This document shows, in pieces, positions 44,700 to 55,699 of a stretch of DNA of 64,000 nt. The notes below the pieces were generated by a model. It searched no databases. It had not been told where the DNA came from and saw only the letters and a list, made by a program, of their open reading frames with translations. Origin of the DNA: Maratus speciosus (taxonomy: Eukaryota; Arthropoda; Arachnida; Araneae; Salticidae). The stretch's first letter is position 1; every line of letters begins with the position of its first letter. Both the position numbers and the translations under genes were made by a program. The stretch is taken from contig OZ010800.1 of assembly GCA_963932465.1 (NCBI GenBank), positions 96,987,307 through 97,051,306 of the forward strand, in the 5' to 3' direction.

Positions 44700-47100
44700 T
44701 AAACATTGTTTATTTGTTGGAGGTAAGCTCTGGAACTACCGAACGGATTCCAAAAGTAATGGTATCAAAATGATGGTGTTAGTTCAACTTAGAACATAGG
44801 CTATATCTTATGTCCGTGCCACTGACCAAAAGACGGTGCAGGAGCAAAAAACGTTCTAAAAATGCGATTTTTGTGTTACTGAAAGGCCTAGAAACATGAA
44901 ATTTGGAATGGTAGTTACTTATAAGATACTAATGATCCCTAAGGATATTTTTTTAAAAAGTCGAAATTAAAAAGGGGTGAAAATGCGTGAAGAGTGTTCT
45001 AAAAAACGTTCTAAATGGCGATTTTTGCACATTTTCAGGAAGAACCAAACCGATTTAAAAAATAATGATGTCAAAATGATGGTGACAACCATTGCTCCAA
45101 CATAGGCTACATTTTATGTCGATGCCACTACCCCTAAAGGGGGTGCAGGAGCAAAAAACGTTCGAAATTGCGATTTTTGTGTTACTGAATGGTCCAGATA
45201 TATGGAATTTGGCGTGATACTTACTTATTAGATAAAAATGATCTCCAAGAACATTTCTTAAAAATTCGAAATTTAAAAGGGGTGAAAATGCGCGAAAAAA
45301 GTTCTAAAAAACATTCTAAATGGCGATTTTTACGCAATCTCAAGAAGTACCAAACCGATTTAAAAAATAATGGTGGCAAAATGATGGTGACAACCCTTGC
45401 TCCAATATAGGCTACATTTTATGTCAGTGCCACCACCCCTAAAGGGGGTGCAGGAGCAAAAAAACGTTCGAAATTTCGATTTTTGTGTTACTGAAGGGCC
45501 CAGATACATGAATTTGGAATGGTAGTTACTTATAAGATATAATTGATCTCTAAGAACATTTCTTAAAAAAATCGAAGTGTAAAAGTAGTTAAAATTCGAA
45601 ACGAAAAGAGTTCTAAAAAACGTTCTAAATGGCGATTTCTACGCAATCTTTGAAAGTACCCAATCTATTTCAAAAGTAATGGTTGGAAATTGATGATGAC
45701 AGCCCTTGCTCCAACATAGGCTCTATTTCATGTGGGAGCACGGTCTCGGGGTTTCAGAATCAAAAAACGTTCTAAATTGCGATATTTGTGTTACTAAAGG
45801 GCCTAGAATCCTGATTTTAGGCAGGGTTGTTATTTATAAGGTACAAATGATCTCTAAGTAAATTTCTTAAAAAATCGAAATTTAAAAGGGCTGAAAATGA
45901 GCGAAAAGCGTTCAAAAAAACTTTCTAAATTGCGATTTCGACGCAATCTCAGGAAGTACCGAACCGATTTAAAAAATAATGGTGTGAAAACGATGGTGAC
46001 AGCCCTCGCTCCAACATAGGCTGTATTTCGTGTTGTTGTTACTACCCCAAAGGGGGTGAAAACGCGCTAAAAGAGTTCTGAAAAACGTTCTAAATGGCGA
46101 TTTCTACGCAATCTCAGAAAGTACCCAATCTATATAAAAATAATGGTTGGAAGTTGATGATGACAGCCCTTGCTCCAACATAGGTTGTATTTTATGTCGG
46201 TGTCACTACCACCTAGGGGTTGCAGAAGCAAAAAACATTCTAAATTGCAATATTTGTGTTATTAAAGGGCCTAGAATTCTCAAATTAGGCAGGGCAGTTA
46301 TTTATAAGATACAAATTATCTCTAAGAATAACTCCTTAAAAATCGAAATTTAAAAGGGATGAAAACGCGCTAAAAACGTTCTAAAACACGTTCTAAATTA
46401 CAATTTCTAGACAATCTCAGAAAGTACCCAACCGATTTCAAAAGTAATGGTTGGAAATTGATGATGACAGCCCTTGATCCAATATAGGATCTATTTCATG
46501 TCGGCGTCACTACCGCCTTGCGGTTGCATTTTAAAAAACGTTCTAAATTGTGATTTTTGTGGTACTGAAGGGGTTAGCAACTTGAAATTTGGCATGGTAA
46601 TTACTTATGAGATGTAAATGCTCTCTGAGAAGAGTTCCTTAAAAATTGGAAATTTAAAATGGGTGAAAATGAACGAAAAGCGTTCTAAAAACGTTCCAAA
46701 TAGCGATTTCTACGCAATCTCAGGAAATATAAACCGATTTCAGAAGTAATGATTTCAAATTGATGGTGACTGTCCCCGCTCCAACATAGCCTATATTTTA
46801 CGTTGTTGCTACTACCGCCTGGGGGTTACAGGAGCAAAAAAATTTCTAAATTGCGTTTTTTGTGTTACTGAGGGGGTCTAACATTTTAAAATTTGAATGG
46901 TAATTACTTCAAAGGTGCAAATGCTTTCTAAGAATTGTTGAAAGAAAATTCCAAATTTAAAAGTATGCAGTGAGCGAAAAGCGTTCTGTAAGATTTCTAA
47001 ATTACGATTTTTATGCAATTGTATGAAATACGAAACCGATTTAAAACATAATGGTTTCAAATTGATAGTGATAGATCCTGCTCAAACATCTATGTATACA
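44700..47100 (+). repeat. ~305-bp tandem array inside Helitron Z
   Basis: TGCAGGAGCAAAAAACGTTC or variants recur at 44838, 45145, 45450, 45754, 46222, 46525 and 46828 (spacing 303-307 where unbroken). Other landmarks are GCTCCAACATAGGCT, TTTTTGTGTTACTGAA, GGCGATTTCTACGCAATCTC and ACCGATTTAAAAAATAATG. A unit near 46057 is shortened. Divergence increases towards the right. Short frames (68-73 codons) are by-products. Confidence 0.9.
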
Positions 47101-48590
47101 TTTCTCTTTCGTGGAGCTAAAATAGGGCTGAATTTGTAGCTTGCCGTTTGGCAATATCCGCAGTAACGCAATTAATTTGCCTTATTACATTCCGCCAATC
47201 AGAAGAGTGATTTCACCACTTAAACTTGCGTCATATTTAAAAGAAAAATTTCAATGGTTTTCATAAAATGTAAACATATTAAAACGATTCTGTTTAATTA
47301 TGCACTAATCGCGTAAGAGCAGAACACAGATTATTTATTGAGAAATAATATTAAGTAATCTGTGTAAATAAAATAACAGTGAATGATGTTTCATAGCAAG
47401 CAATATGGAAAACAAAATGTTTCCGATGAAGATAATGGCGTCATTCGGTAAACAAAAGGTGCATTTTCAAACATGAATTAAAATATTTTACTATAACAGT
47501 ATCAATAATGATGTCATATTCCTGATCGTTATTCCTGCACATACATAGACAGGACAGTTGCTATTTATTTAACAATCCTTGGTATACACAAAAAATAAAT
47601 ATATTTCTGAAAATTACATAATTTCCAATTAATTAAAAGGAATATTTAATGAAACTTGGGAAATCTAAAACAATTGCTTAAATGAAGCTTTAATCTCGGA
47701 AGGGATGAATGGTTCTGATAGTGAAAATGATGTTATATTTGAAAGAAAGGATTCATTTTCATAAGGACTCCAAAAGTATTATGGCAGAGGGTAGATTTTT
47801 TTCAAACAAACACCCGATTTCTGGGAAAGTTTTCCTTAGTGTGAAGGAGTTACCTTCCGGAAAAAAAACGCAGTAAAAAATGGGAAATGCACAAGAACGG
47901 TTTGTTAGGAAATGCCAATGACGTGATGAGGTTTAGAGTCTATATAAAACTGAAATAATTTAGTAAGATTTTGTTAATATGACGTTATATTCATTTTCCT
48001 TTACATCTAATTCAGCAAATAAAAATTCAGAGCATTCTTTTTAAGCACCGTTTGTAGCAGATGTAAGAATAGCAATGGTCATTGGTTCATTTTACGGTTA
48101 CATGATGCATCCAGAAAATCATTTTTTAAAACAAAAGTTTATTTTACATCATGCATCCAAAAAATCATTTTTTTAAACAAAAGTTTATGTTACATCAGAA
48201 AACATGTTGTTTACGTTTTGTTAACTTGCCAAGTGTCTTAGGGATATTGTATTTTTCACGTCGAAAGAACTTTAGATCGTGTTTGTTGATTTATATTGAA
48301 CTATCTTGGTATCAGGTAGCGTTTTTCCAAGAGTTTTTCGAAATAAATTTAAGCCGTTCTGTACAATATTATGCGCAATCAGTTTTAAATTAATTGTGTT
48401 CCAAGTCAATTTTTTTTCAGTTAATTATTTCACATTTCAAAAATTGGTAAATTTCATAATGTTAAAATGACTTACGCTTATTGGTAGCATGCAATTGGTA
48501 AATGCATTTTTGATTGTGATTTCAACGAAGTTTTCAATTACTGTTTTTTTACCTTAAATTTTTTTTGGAAATTTCATAAGTTAAAAGGAT
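47100..48590. other. Non-repeat core of Helitron Z
   Basis: No coding similarity found. It includes a 46-bp tandem duplication at about 48101-48198 (CATCATGCATCCAnAAAATC, CAAAAGTTTATnTTACAT). It could be an insertion into the array or captured flanking DNA. Confidence 0.5.
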
Positions 48591-48599
48591 TTATGATAG

Positions 48600-49400
48600 T
48601 ACTCGTTATGGCTAGAGTTGCTGCAAAAAATGTTGAGCAAGCGAAGCGAGCTGGGGACGCATACCGGCCCCAATATGAATTGCGCCGCACCGCAATTAAC
48701 GGGGGTTGGCAAGCGTTGTGAGCATCGGGCAGAGCCCCCTAGTAAGCTATATTTTATATCGGTGCCACAACCCCCAGAGGGTTGCAGGAGCAAAAAACTT
48801 TCTAAATTGCGATTTCTGCGGTTCTGAAGAGGCTAGAAACTTTAAATATAGCACGGTAGTTTCTTATAAAATATAAATGTCCTCTAAGAACAGTCGAAAA
48901 TAAATTCGAAATTAAAAGGGGTGAAGCGAAGGGAAGGAACGAAAAGCATTCTAAAAGAGTCCTAAATTACGATTTCTATGGAATCTCAGGAAATAATAAA
49001 CCGATTACAGAAGTTATTGGTTGCGAATCAAGAGTGATGGTCCCCGATCTTATACGGGCTATTTTATGCCAGTGTCATTACCACTTGGTTAGCAGGAACA
49101 ACAAGAAAGCCTTTAAAATCATCTAAATTCCGTTTTCTATAGAATATTAGGAAATACCAACCGATTTCAAGGTTAATGTTGGCAAATTAATGGTGACAGT
49201 CTTTGTTTCAACATTTTTCAAGACATTCAATTTCAACTCTGTTTCGGCATTTTATATTGGTGCCACTAAAACCAGAGAAGTGGTAGACTGTTAGAAAATA
49301 AGTTTGGAATTTGACATGATGGTTAATTTTAAGATGTTAAGATGGTTTCTAAAAAATTCAAAACTTCAAATGAATGCTGAAATGAGCATAAAAATCTCAA
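48600..49400 (+). repeat. GC-rich junction and residual array of Helitron Z
   Basis: 48640-48745 is a GC-rich patch (GAAGCGAGCTGGGGACGC, AACGGGGGTTGGCAAGCG) after which degenerate 305-bp units resume (GTTGCAGGAGCAAAAAACTT at about 48783; AGCAGGAACAA near 49100). Overlapping frames on both strands at 48581-48827 appear incidental. Confidence 0.6.
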
Positions 49401-49860
49401 AATACTTTATCATTTATTTAGAATTAGTTTTAGTTCTTCTTATTAATTAAAATCTCATTTCTGTTTATTGCAGTTTTATAATGAAGTTTAGTCAAACTGT
49501 GGCTTAATTTGTAAATTTTGAATTATTCCAAAAAGTGTTCTAATAAAAAATAGTCATGCAAATATCACTTGGCATATTTCAATTATTACGCGAGCAAAGC
49601 CGCGGGGTTTGCTAGTATTGTATATAAATCTTCCATTTGATATTATTTGAAGTATCCTAGTGACTGATTCGCAACTATCTTACATCGTGTCCGGTATTGC
49701 GCATCTATACCGATGGTGTAAGCTTATGAACTAAGAAGTATATATTTGTATTTTTACGTGTGGTATATTAAAATCGGGGTGATAGTTATCGCAACATTGT
49801 CAGCGTCGATTACAACCATGGCAGCGGTGGGACGAAACCACCTTGTACCAGAGTCTGTAA

Positions 49861-50390
49861 AGTGGGAAGAATTGCTAATAAGGTGTGAATTAGTGTCCAA
49901 AAAGGTTCTGAACTCTGCTTAGAGACTTTAAAGTGTTTACTTTGAACATTCAATAGTGAATCGACAGTGTACGACATCGTAGTTACAAGTGCAATACCCC
50001 AACTAAAGTTTAGGTAAAGACCGTGAGAGCCTCATCGGACCGAAAGAATCAGACTCATGTAGGATTAAGTTAGGAAGATATAACATCGCAACTTTCTTAC
50101 ATTGTGTCCGGTATCACCAAAGCCCCCTAGATATTTGAGAAAGTCTTGACACCCGTTATGAAAACGTCACACAAATCAGGCCAAACAAATAAAAAAATCA
50201 TTCATTGGCTCGTGGATGTTGATATAACGCACCTATATCGATTGTGGCAACATATTAAATAGGGAGTATACAATTGTATTTTCATGTATGCTGGATTAAC
50301 ATCGGAGTTATAACAACATAGGCAGACATCGATCACTTACAAGAATTTTCATGGTTTACGTAATAGCTGATTTTACTGCATTCTTTACCG
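49861..50390 (+). repeat. LTR-like leader and a third partial end copy
   Basis: 49861-50080 continues the leader shared with 29070-29320 (GTGTGAATTAGTGTCC, GTGAATCGACAG, GTACGACATCGT, TTAGGAAGATATAA). After about 50086, GCAACTTTCTTACATTGTGT and CACCTATATCGATTGTGGCA, GCAGACATCGATCACTTACA repeat the 49670-49820 stretch in diverged form. Confidence 0.5.
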
Positions 50391-50720
50391 TTTATCATTT
50401 CATAACTATTTTTTTTAAATTGTTATTAGATGCATCTTAAAGTTCTAGAATTTTTAAAAAAATGCAGTTTCAAAAATGGATGAATAAAAAAACATTTCAT
50501 TTAAAGTTTTTTTTTTTACATATAAAAACTATTACTAGTAATCCAATGAAAAAGATGCATTTTGTCTAAAATGTGTATTTTATCAAATTTACTAATAAAA
50601 TATTTTTCTCATAACAGGTTATACATTTAAGTGTAAGGAATAGAATAAATAAAAAAACAAATTAATGAAACATCAAACACGTCTTATGGAAATGTTCATA
50701 GGGGGGGGGGGGGTAAGATA

Positions 50721-51652
50721 CGAGGAGTGGCTATTAAGTAATAAGACTAATGCTGAAAAATATTTTATTTTATATTTATACATATTTAGTTATCATCCTT
50801 TTCAATATACACCCCTCCTTTATCCCTACAACGCTCCATGAGAATTTTGCAGAAGAACAGTGCTGGATGTATTCTTCTGTGAGCTCTTTCATGACGCGTG
50901 TTGGTAACACGTTCACATGTTCAACGATACGAAATCTAGTTACTTTTAATGCAGATTCAATCTTGGGGAACAGATAAAAGTCACATGGTGCCAGGTAAGG
51001 CGGATAAAGCTGAAGGTCCAACACATATGTTATACTTGGCTAGAAACGTCTTGACAGACAATGCTGTGTGAACCGGTGCGTTGTCCTGGTGAAGCACCCA
51101 TGACATGTTCTTCCACAATTCGGGTCGTTTATTTTGTATTTTTTCATGGAGTTGAACAAGGACCTAGAGATATTAATGTTGGTCAATAGTTTGGCCTTCA
51201 GGAACCCAGTGTAAGTACAAAATCACATGAATGTTGAAAATTTTCTAAGTTGTTGAAGTGGAAAGGCGACCCGGGCGAACATCATCTTCAATGTCTCCTC
51301 GGCCATCTTGGAAACATTTAAATAACTCAAAACCCACGCATGTGATACAAATTCATTGCCTTATACTTCTCTTGACAAATGATGAGCTTCAACAACGGGC
51401 TTTCCAAGTTTAAAAAGCAGTTTCACGTTGATCTGTTGCTCTTTTAAAACACTCAACATTTTCCAGGCAAAACACTAAAACAGGGTCCAATAAAAATGAA
51501 GGTAACGGCCAGACGAATAGAAATACAGCAATTTTAGAGGCGGTAATCGATAGACGAACGTTTGTGCTACACAACTATTGGTTGTACGAAATTGGCGCAT
51601 GCTCAGTTCTTCTATAAAGACATTAACCTCGTCATTTAATAACCACACTTCG
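50721..51652 (-). mobile_element. Internally deleted mariner element
   Basis: Inverted ends CGAGGAGTGGCTATTAAGTA and (reverse complement of right) CGAAGTGTGGTTATTAAATG, flanked by TA at 50719-50720 and 51653-51654. The paralogous repeat at 58440-59000 reads through the site without insertion (TA at 58596-58597). At 932 bp it is shorter than a full mariner (about 1.3 kb) because the middle of the transposase gene is missing. Confidence 0.9.
50776..51459 (-). pseudogene. mariner transposase pseudogene, internal deletion
   Basis: The start at 51459 gives MLSVLKEQQINVKLLFKLGK, the N-terminal helix-turn-helix region (family form KEQRVNIKFLVKLGKS), continuing through SKMAEETLKMMFARVAFP in a shifted frame of the usual FxDGRxDIEDDxRPGRPS block. 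Then, after the deletion near 51230, come WVPEGQTI, RPELWKN and LHQDNAPVHTALSVKTFLA, which holds the second catalytic Asp. After a frameshift comes LYPPYLAPCDFYLFP, which holds the third Asp (the family has PPYSPDLAPCDFFLFP; two residues are lost), and then the C-terminal region. The deletion removes the segment with the first catalytic Asp. Several frameshifts and stops, so it is inactive. Confidence 0.85.
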
Positions 51653-51980
51653 TATCTCGAAATACTGTTTGAAATTCGTGTGTTATCACCTTCTTTAGAA
51701 TTGCATTAGAGACTACTTTCGTAAAATAAATCAATGGAAGCGGAAATGTAAATAGCTTATACGCATTTATAAAATATTTTTTGTTTCCTCTGTGCTTTGA
51801 ATAAATTATGTTTAGTGTGGATATTGGCCTACGTAATGAATGCCTCTTTTGAAAAAATATATTTAATAAAATAGAAAGTTACACCGCTGTATTTTTCTTA
51901 ATATTGAATTAAACACTTATATTAATTTATAGAAAAAATGTGAAGCATTATATTAAAAACAATTTTCTTTCTCCCCAGGA

Positions 51981-52423
51981 AATTATACAGGGTGTTTAAA
52001 AAATAGGAAAAAATCTTTAAGGAAAAATAGAATTTCAGTAATTAAGTGCTTTAGAATTTTGAAATAAATGCAAGGGCTTGAAAGCATGCATGACTTAAAA
52101 ATTTTCATAAATAAGAAATATATTTAATTTAATTTCATTTAACATACATTTCCTTTAATATTTTAATCTAATAGATATTTTCAAGATCTGCTTGTAAAAG
52201 TCAAACTGTAGCAATCAGCCATGTAAAGATGAAAGGAGTTTTCTGGAAATAATTCCAGGAAAGTGCGATAACTTGAAATCCAATTTGGAATTATTCTGCC
52301 ATTATTTTCTGTAAAAATGTTTTAGAGTTTATTTTAATTGAATAAATAAATGAAGGTAAGTGATGCTTTATATAGATTTTACTCGTTTATAAGTAATTAT
52401 TAATAAGAGATTTTACCGTTTAA
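51981..52423 (+). repeat. Dispersed repeat R, copy 3 (partial)
   Basis: 52195-52400 carries CTGCTTGTAAAAGTCAAACT, CTGGAAATAATT, TTTGGAATTATTCTGCCA, TTTTAGAGTTTATTTT and GAATAAATAAATGAAGGTAA, in the order of copies 1 and 4. 51981-52190 is AT-rich, without further matches. Confidence 0.6.
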
Positions 52424-52990
52424 GGGGTCTCAGGACTCTTAAAATTGTAAAAAAATGGAAAAGACCATTTTCAACATTTAATATCTTAAAATGTATATTA
52501 TTTTAAAACAAAATTTTTATTGGGATGAAACATATAAGTATGTTCTTTTATTTTATGTATTTAAAAAATTGCAACATGTAGAATTACCATTTATAGGGGG
52601 CTCTTAACTGTCAGACATTGTTGAGCAGAAAATTGGTATAACAGCTTACGCGCAGGAGTACAAAATAAATTTTGAATGTAGATGAAATTTTTTTGTGACT
52701 AATTATGCTTTAGATTGTAGATATTACTCTGAACCTAAATAAATTTGTATTGAAAGCATTTTTATATTTTTATTAGAGAGTTGTATAGGGTAAGTGCACC
52801 AGTAGTCGGCCACTTTGAGATGAAATACGTTATGAATAGATTATTTTTGGTTTTAAATTAAATATTACAATTCCCCTATATGTAGCCATCCTTTATACGT
52901 CATAAGCCATCAGAAAAGAACTGTGAGAATTTTTATTGCATTAGTAATCAGTAATGTTTTATTTGGTTGCCGTCAAATAACCATTTTTGC

Positions 52991-52992
<2 letters not shown>

Positions 52993-53022
<30 letters not shown>
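52993..53022. repeat. Poly(T) run of 30
   Basis: A pure T run inside the left part of the 4.8-kb element. Confidence 0.95.
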
Positions 53023-53023
<1 letters not shown>

Positions 53024-53365
53024 TTAACCGATGACAAAATTTTTAAAAGAATAGTATTAATTAATTTTTTTATTATTTTCTAAAATTATAAGACTGTACT
53101 ATTAAAAAGTTTAATAAACTAATGTTTTCAGCATTGAAATTTAATAAGTGTGTTTGTATTAATTAATTTTAATGTGGCCGATTATTGGGTATTATATTTA
53201 CTTACATGTTCAGTAATCGGCCAACACGGTTGACTACTGTCTAAAAGGTCATTTCACTTTTTTGAGTCTATTTTTAATAATTTAATTTTTTTCGTAATTT
53301 TATTTTCGCAATTTGAGATTTATATAACCTTTTACTTGCAATTTATTTTATGCACACTATATGTA

Positions 53366-54675
53366 AGGTGTTCTGGGGTAATAACGCCACGTTAATGTTC
53401 TACCAATTTTTACGGCTTAGTTTTAGATTTTTTAATCCCAAACAAATACAGGATTTGATACAGCAACTTATTGATTATGTATACAAGAAAAATTATTTTA
53501 GCAGATATCTATTCATAAAATGTAGTGGCGTGATTTCTTGACCAATGCTATTAGGCGTTATTACGTACCTTGTGGTAATAACACCATGCAAACAAAACTA
53601 TAAAATAAGATGGAATAATGGCATGTGAATTGCCCATTTCTAAAGATATAAACTCTACATATTTAGAAATTGACAAATTGCTTTTACTTACCCTTAATTG
53701 CGATATCGGGATGCAGTAATAATCATGATGTTTTATTCTTCTGACATCAAAAAATTAGCAGCATTTAGGACGTACAAATTTCTCTTTATCTTTTTTTAGT
53801 TTTCAACAATGACAATAATGGTCTCTCGTATATAAAATAAAAAATGTAGTTCTGCCCCTGAAAAGAATCAACTGATATAATAACAATAGTGGCTGGCGTT
53901 ATTACCCCGATACGCATTTTTCGCAGTATATTTTAAACTACAAGCTACCTGCCGAATACATCCAAAATCTCCCACAACATTTTGAAAGTACATGAAATAC
54001 AATACAAATTTATGTAAAAAACAAATTATTTCCTAACAAATATATCACTCACCCGCAAGAAAAGTGACACATCTCGACAAAAGTAAATTTCACAGGACAG
54101 GCAAAAGAAAATTTGCATGATTTTACTGTAACAGGAAATTATAGCACTAGCTCTGCATGCAGGAATAAAAACTTGCATAAATGCACAAAACTCTTAAGAA
54201 TGAAGACGTAGGATAAGCTTTGAAGGCCTGCGTAATTTTACCTCTCCGCACAATCCACACCCTCTTCTGTGGTCATAAATTGACATATAGTGTAATAATG
54301 TGATTTTTTCGTATAAATGCACATATGAAATTTTTAATGTACTAGACGCACCTACGACTGACATATTAGTGGAATAAAACGCAAAAAGAATTTTTGCGAG
54401 ATGTGTCACTTTTCTTACGGGTGAGCAATATAGTCTTCACATCACAGAACTTACCTAGCAAATTTTTGATCGGACGTCGACTCTTACGAGATTATTCCAG
54501 CGATAAGGTCTATAAATGTAACAAATTAACTTTTAGCTGATGTTTGTGATTCAGATGACTTAGAGCTTTTGAGCGGAGCAGCCGAAGTGCTATTTTCCCG
54601 GATTCCTTCATAACTACGCCTAATATTAGCACTTGTCGTTATTACCCACCCTGGCGTTTATACCCCAGGACACCT
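53366..54675. mobile_element. Nested TIR element with TAATAACGCC ends
   Basis: AGGTGTTCTGGGGTAATAAC then GCC at the left is inverted as GGCGTTTATACCCCAGGACA then CCT at the right. Internal copies of the GGCGTTATTACC motif occur at 53552, 53570 (inverted) and 53897, echoing the subterminal-repeat plan of the enclosing element but with a different motif. About 1.3 kb. No transposase recognised. Flanks are TATAT-like on both sides, so the target duplication is uncertain. Confidence 0.65.
54048..54425. mobile_element. Small MITE, third nesting level
   Basis: CTCACCCGCAAGAAAAGTGA then CACATCTCG at the left is inverted as CGAGATGTGTCACTTTTCTT then ACGGGTGAG at the right (about 29 bp with one mismatch). 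About 378 bp, non-coding. A 71-codon minus-strand frame spans it but matches nothing known. Confidence 0.75.
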
Positions 54676-55238
54676 GATATAAAATGCAAATGAGAATTTC
54701 GTTCCGGCCGTTTATAAATTTAGTTTTGCTAAACAGGTTTTGATGGAGCTTGTATCGTTAGTTAGATAATTTTTCAGGAAAGGTTTTAGGTTATTATATA
54801 TCATTCTACGTTGTTTAGTTATATCATCACGGGGAATGTTCTATAATCAGGTAAACTAGATTATGAAGTATTAGCATTAAACAAAACAGTAGACGATTTT
54901 GATGAGATTTTCATTGTTAATTAGATAACGTTTGAAAGATGTTTTAGTATATTGCATTGTATCGTTCTACCGTTATTTACAAATCCTACTGTAAATGATC
55001 AACTCAATGATTGTTCAATAATCAACGAAAATTCTGTCTGCCAAATTAAACACATAATAGTGCAGTGGTATTCGTATAGTTTACTTCAATTCGCAATACA
55101 TTTCAGACAAAGGCTCATTTTGCTTTAAAATTTGTAATGACGGCCATAGAAAATATGTAAACTGTGAATTTATCCTTGTATTTACAAGGTTAAATTCACC
55201 GATATATTTCGTTTGGGAAGTCAATCAGCATGAAGCCT

Positions 55239-55582
55239 TCTAATATACTAATGTTATAAAGAAGAAACGTTTGTTTGTTTCTTTTGTAGATTTTACATTT
55301 GTTCTTTTGTAATTTTACATTTGTTTTACTTTTAAGGCATAAGTAGGTTATAAGATATTAGAAATTTTAAAAGGGTGAAATGTTTCTCACAATCATCTAA
55401 CGGATTATTAGTATGAAATTTCAACAAATTGCGTCTTAATTAACAATATTTAAACTTTCTGCGGAAATATAACTTCTTTCTAATTTTAATAGGCACACAA
55501 ATATAATTTATCCCTAATGTTAATAAGCACACAAATATCATTTGCAATATTTCAATAACCACGAAGTCACAGATTGTGATAG
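55239..55582 (+). mobile_element. Short decayed Helitron
   Basis: TCTAATATACTAATGTTATA then AAG resembles the 5' end of Helitron Z (TCTATACTCATATTATAAAG), and the tail CATTTGCAATATTTCAATAA then CCACGAAGTCAC and GATAG resembles its 3' end (CACTTGGCATATTTCAATTA, CGCGAGCAAAGCC, GCTAG). Only about 340 bp, non-coding, terminal CTAG mutated. Confidence 0.5.
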
Positions 55583-55699
55583 CTTTTCAATAATATAAAA
55601 TAAATCTGGTTGATTAACTCAATAGTCATCAATAATATTGATCAGAAGCAAATATTGGGTTTTAATATCTCATCTTCTGCTTCTGTAGAACTCAAATTA

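Larger units (their letters stand above)
44677..49615 (+). mobile_element. Helitron family Z, 4.9 kb, non-autonomous
   Basis: The 5' end A|TCTATACTCATATTATAAAG (44677) and 3' end with short stem AGCAAA / TTTGCT around GCCGCGGGG, then CTAG|T (49612-49615), are canonical. The flanking sequences join into an LTR-like repeat that is uninterrupted at this point elsewhere (near 27260/28344), which confirms both boundaries. The interior is mostly about 305-bp tandem units (44700-47100 and 48750-49400), separated by about 1.5 kb of other sequence. No helicase or Rep domain. Confidence 0.85.
44190..49860 (+). mobile_element. LTR-retrotransposon-like remnant, copy B (split by Helitron)
   Basis: 44560-44676 (GTGCATTTATAGTGATATAA, CCTAGTGCGTAGATAATAT, CGTGTTATTTTACTT, AAATATTGTGTTTTAATC) and 49616-49860 (TATAAATCTTCCATTTGATA, TTATTTGAAGTATCCTAGTG, GTCGATTACAACCATGGCAG, CGGTGGGACG) are the two sides of one sequence homologous to copy A. 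The Helitron at 44677-49615 separates them. A short frame from the ATG at 49819 (about 34 codons) could be the start of a gag-like gene, but it stops early. The left boundary (44190) is a guess from a purine-rich run. Class tentative. Confidence 0.4.
50391..51980 (+). repeat. Dispersed repeat R, copy 2 (interrupted by mariner)
   Basis: Outside the mariner (50721-51652) this parallels 58060-59000: ATCTTAAAGTTC, TTACTAATAAAATATTT, TTATACATTTAA, TTATGGAAATGTT, then CGAAAT(A)CTGTTTG, TTAGAGA(C)TACTTTC, TAAATAGCTTATAC, CCTACGTAATGAATGC, TTACACCGCTGTATTTTTCT and CAGGGTGTTTAAAAAATA. Non-coding, unknown class. It includes a poly(G) run at 50701-50713. Confidence 0.75.

Noticed and set aside
49819..49925. 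Start of a gag gene after an LTR-like end
   Set aside because: The frame stops after about 34 codons and the other copy has different stops; too little to call a coding region.
50776..51024. Separate 82-codon gene on the minus strand
   Set aside because: It is the C-terminal part of the mariner transposase pseudogene.
50714..51657. mariner ends at AGATACGAGG...CGTATCT
   Set aside because: Comparison with the uninterrupted repeat at 58591-58610 shows AGATA and TATCT are flanking DNA including the TA duplication; the true ends are 50721 and 51652.
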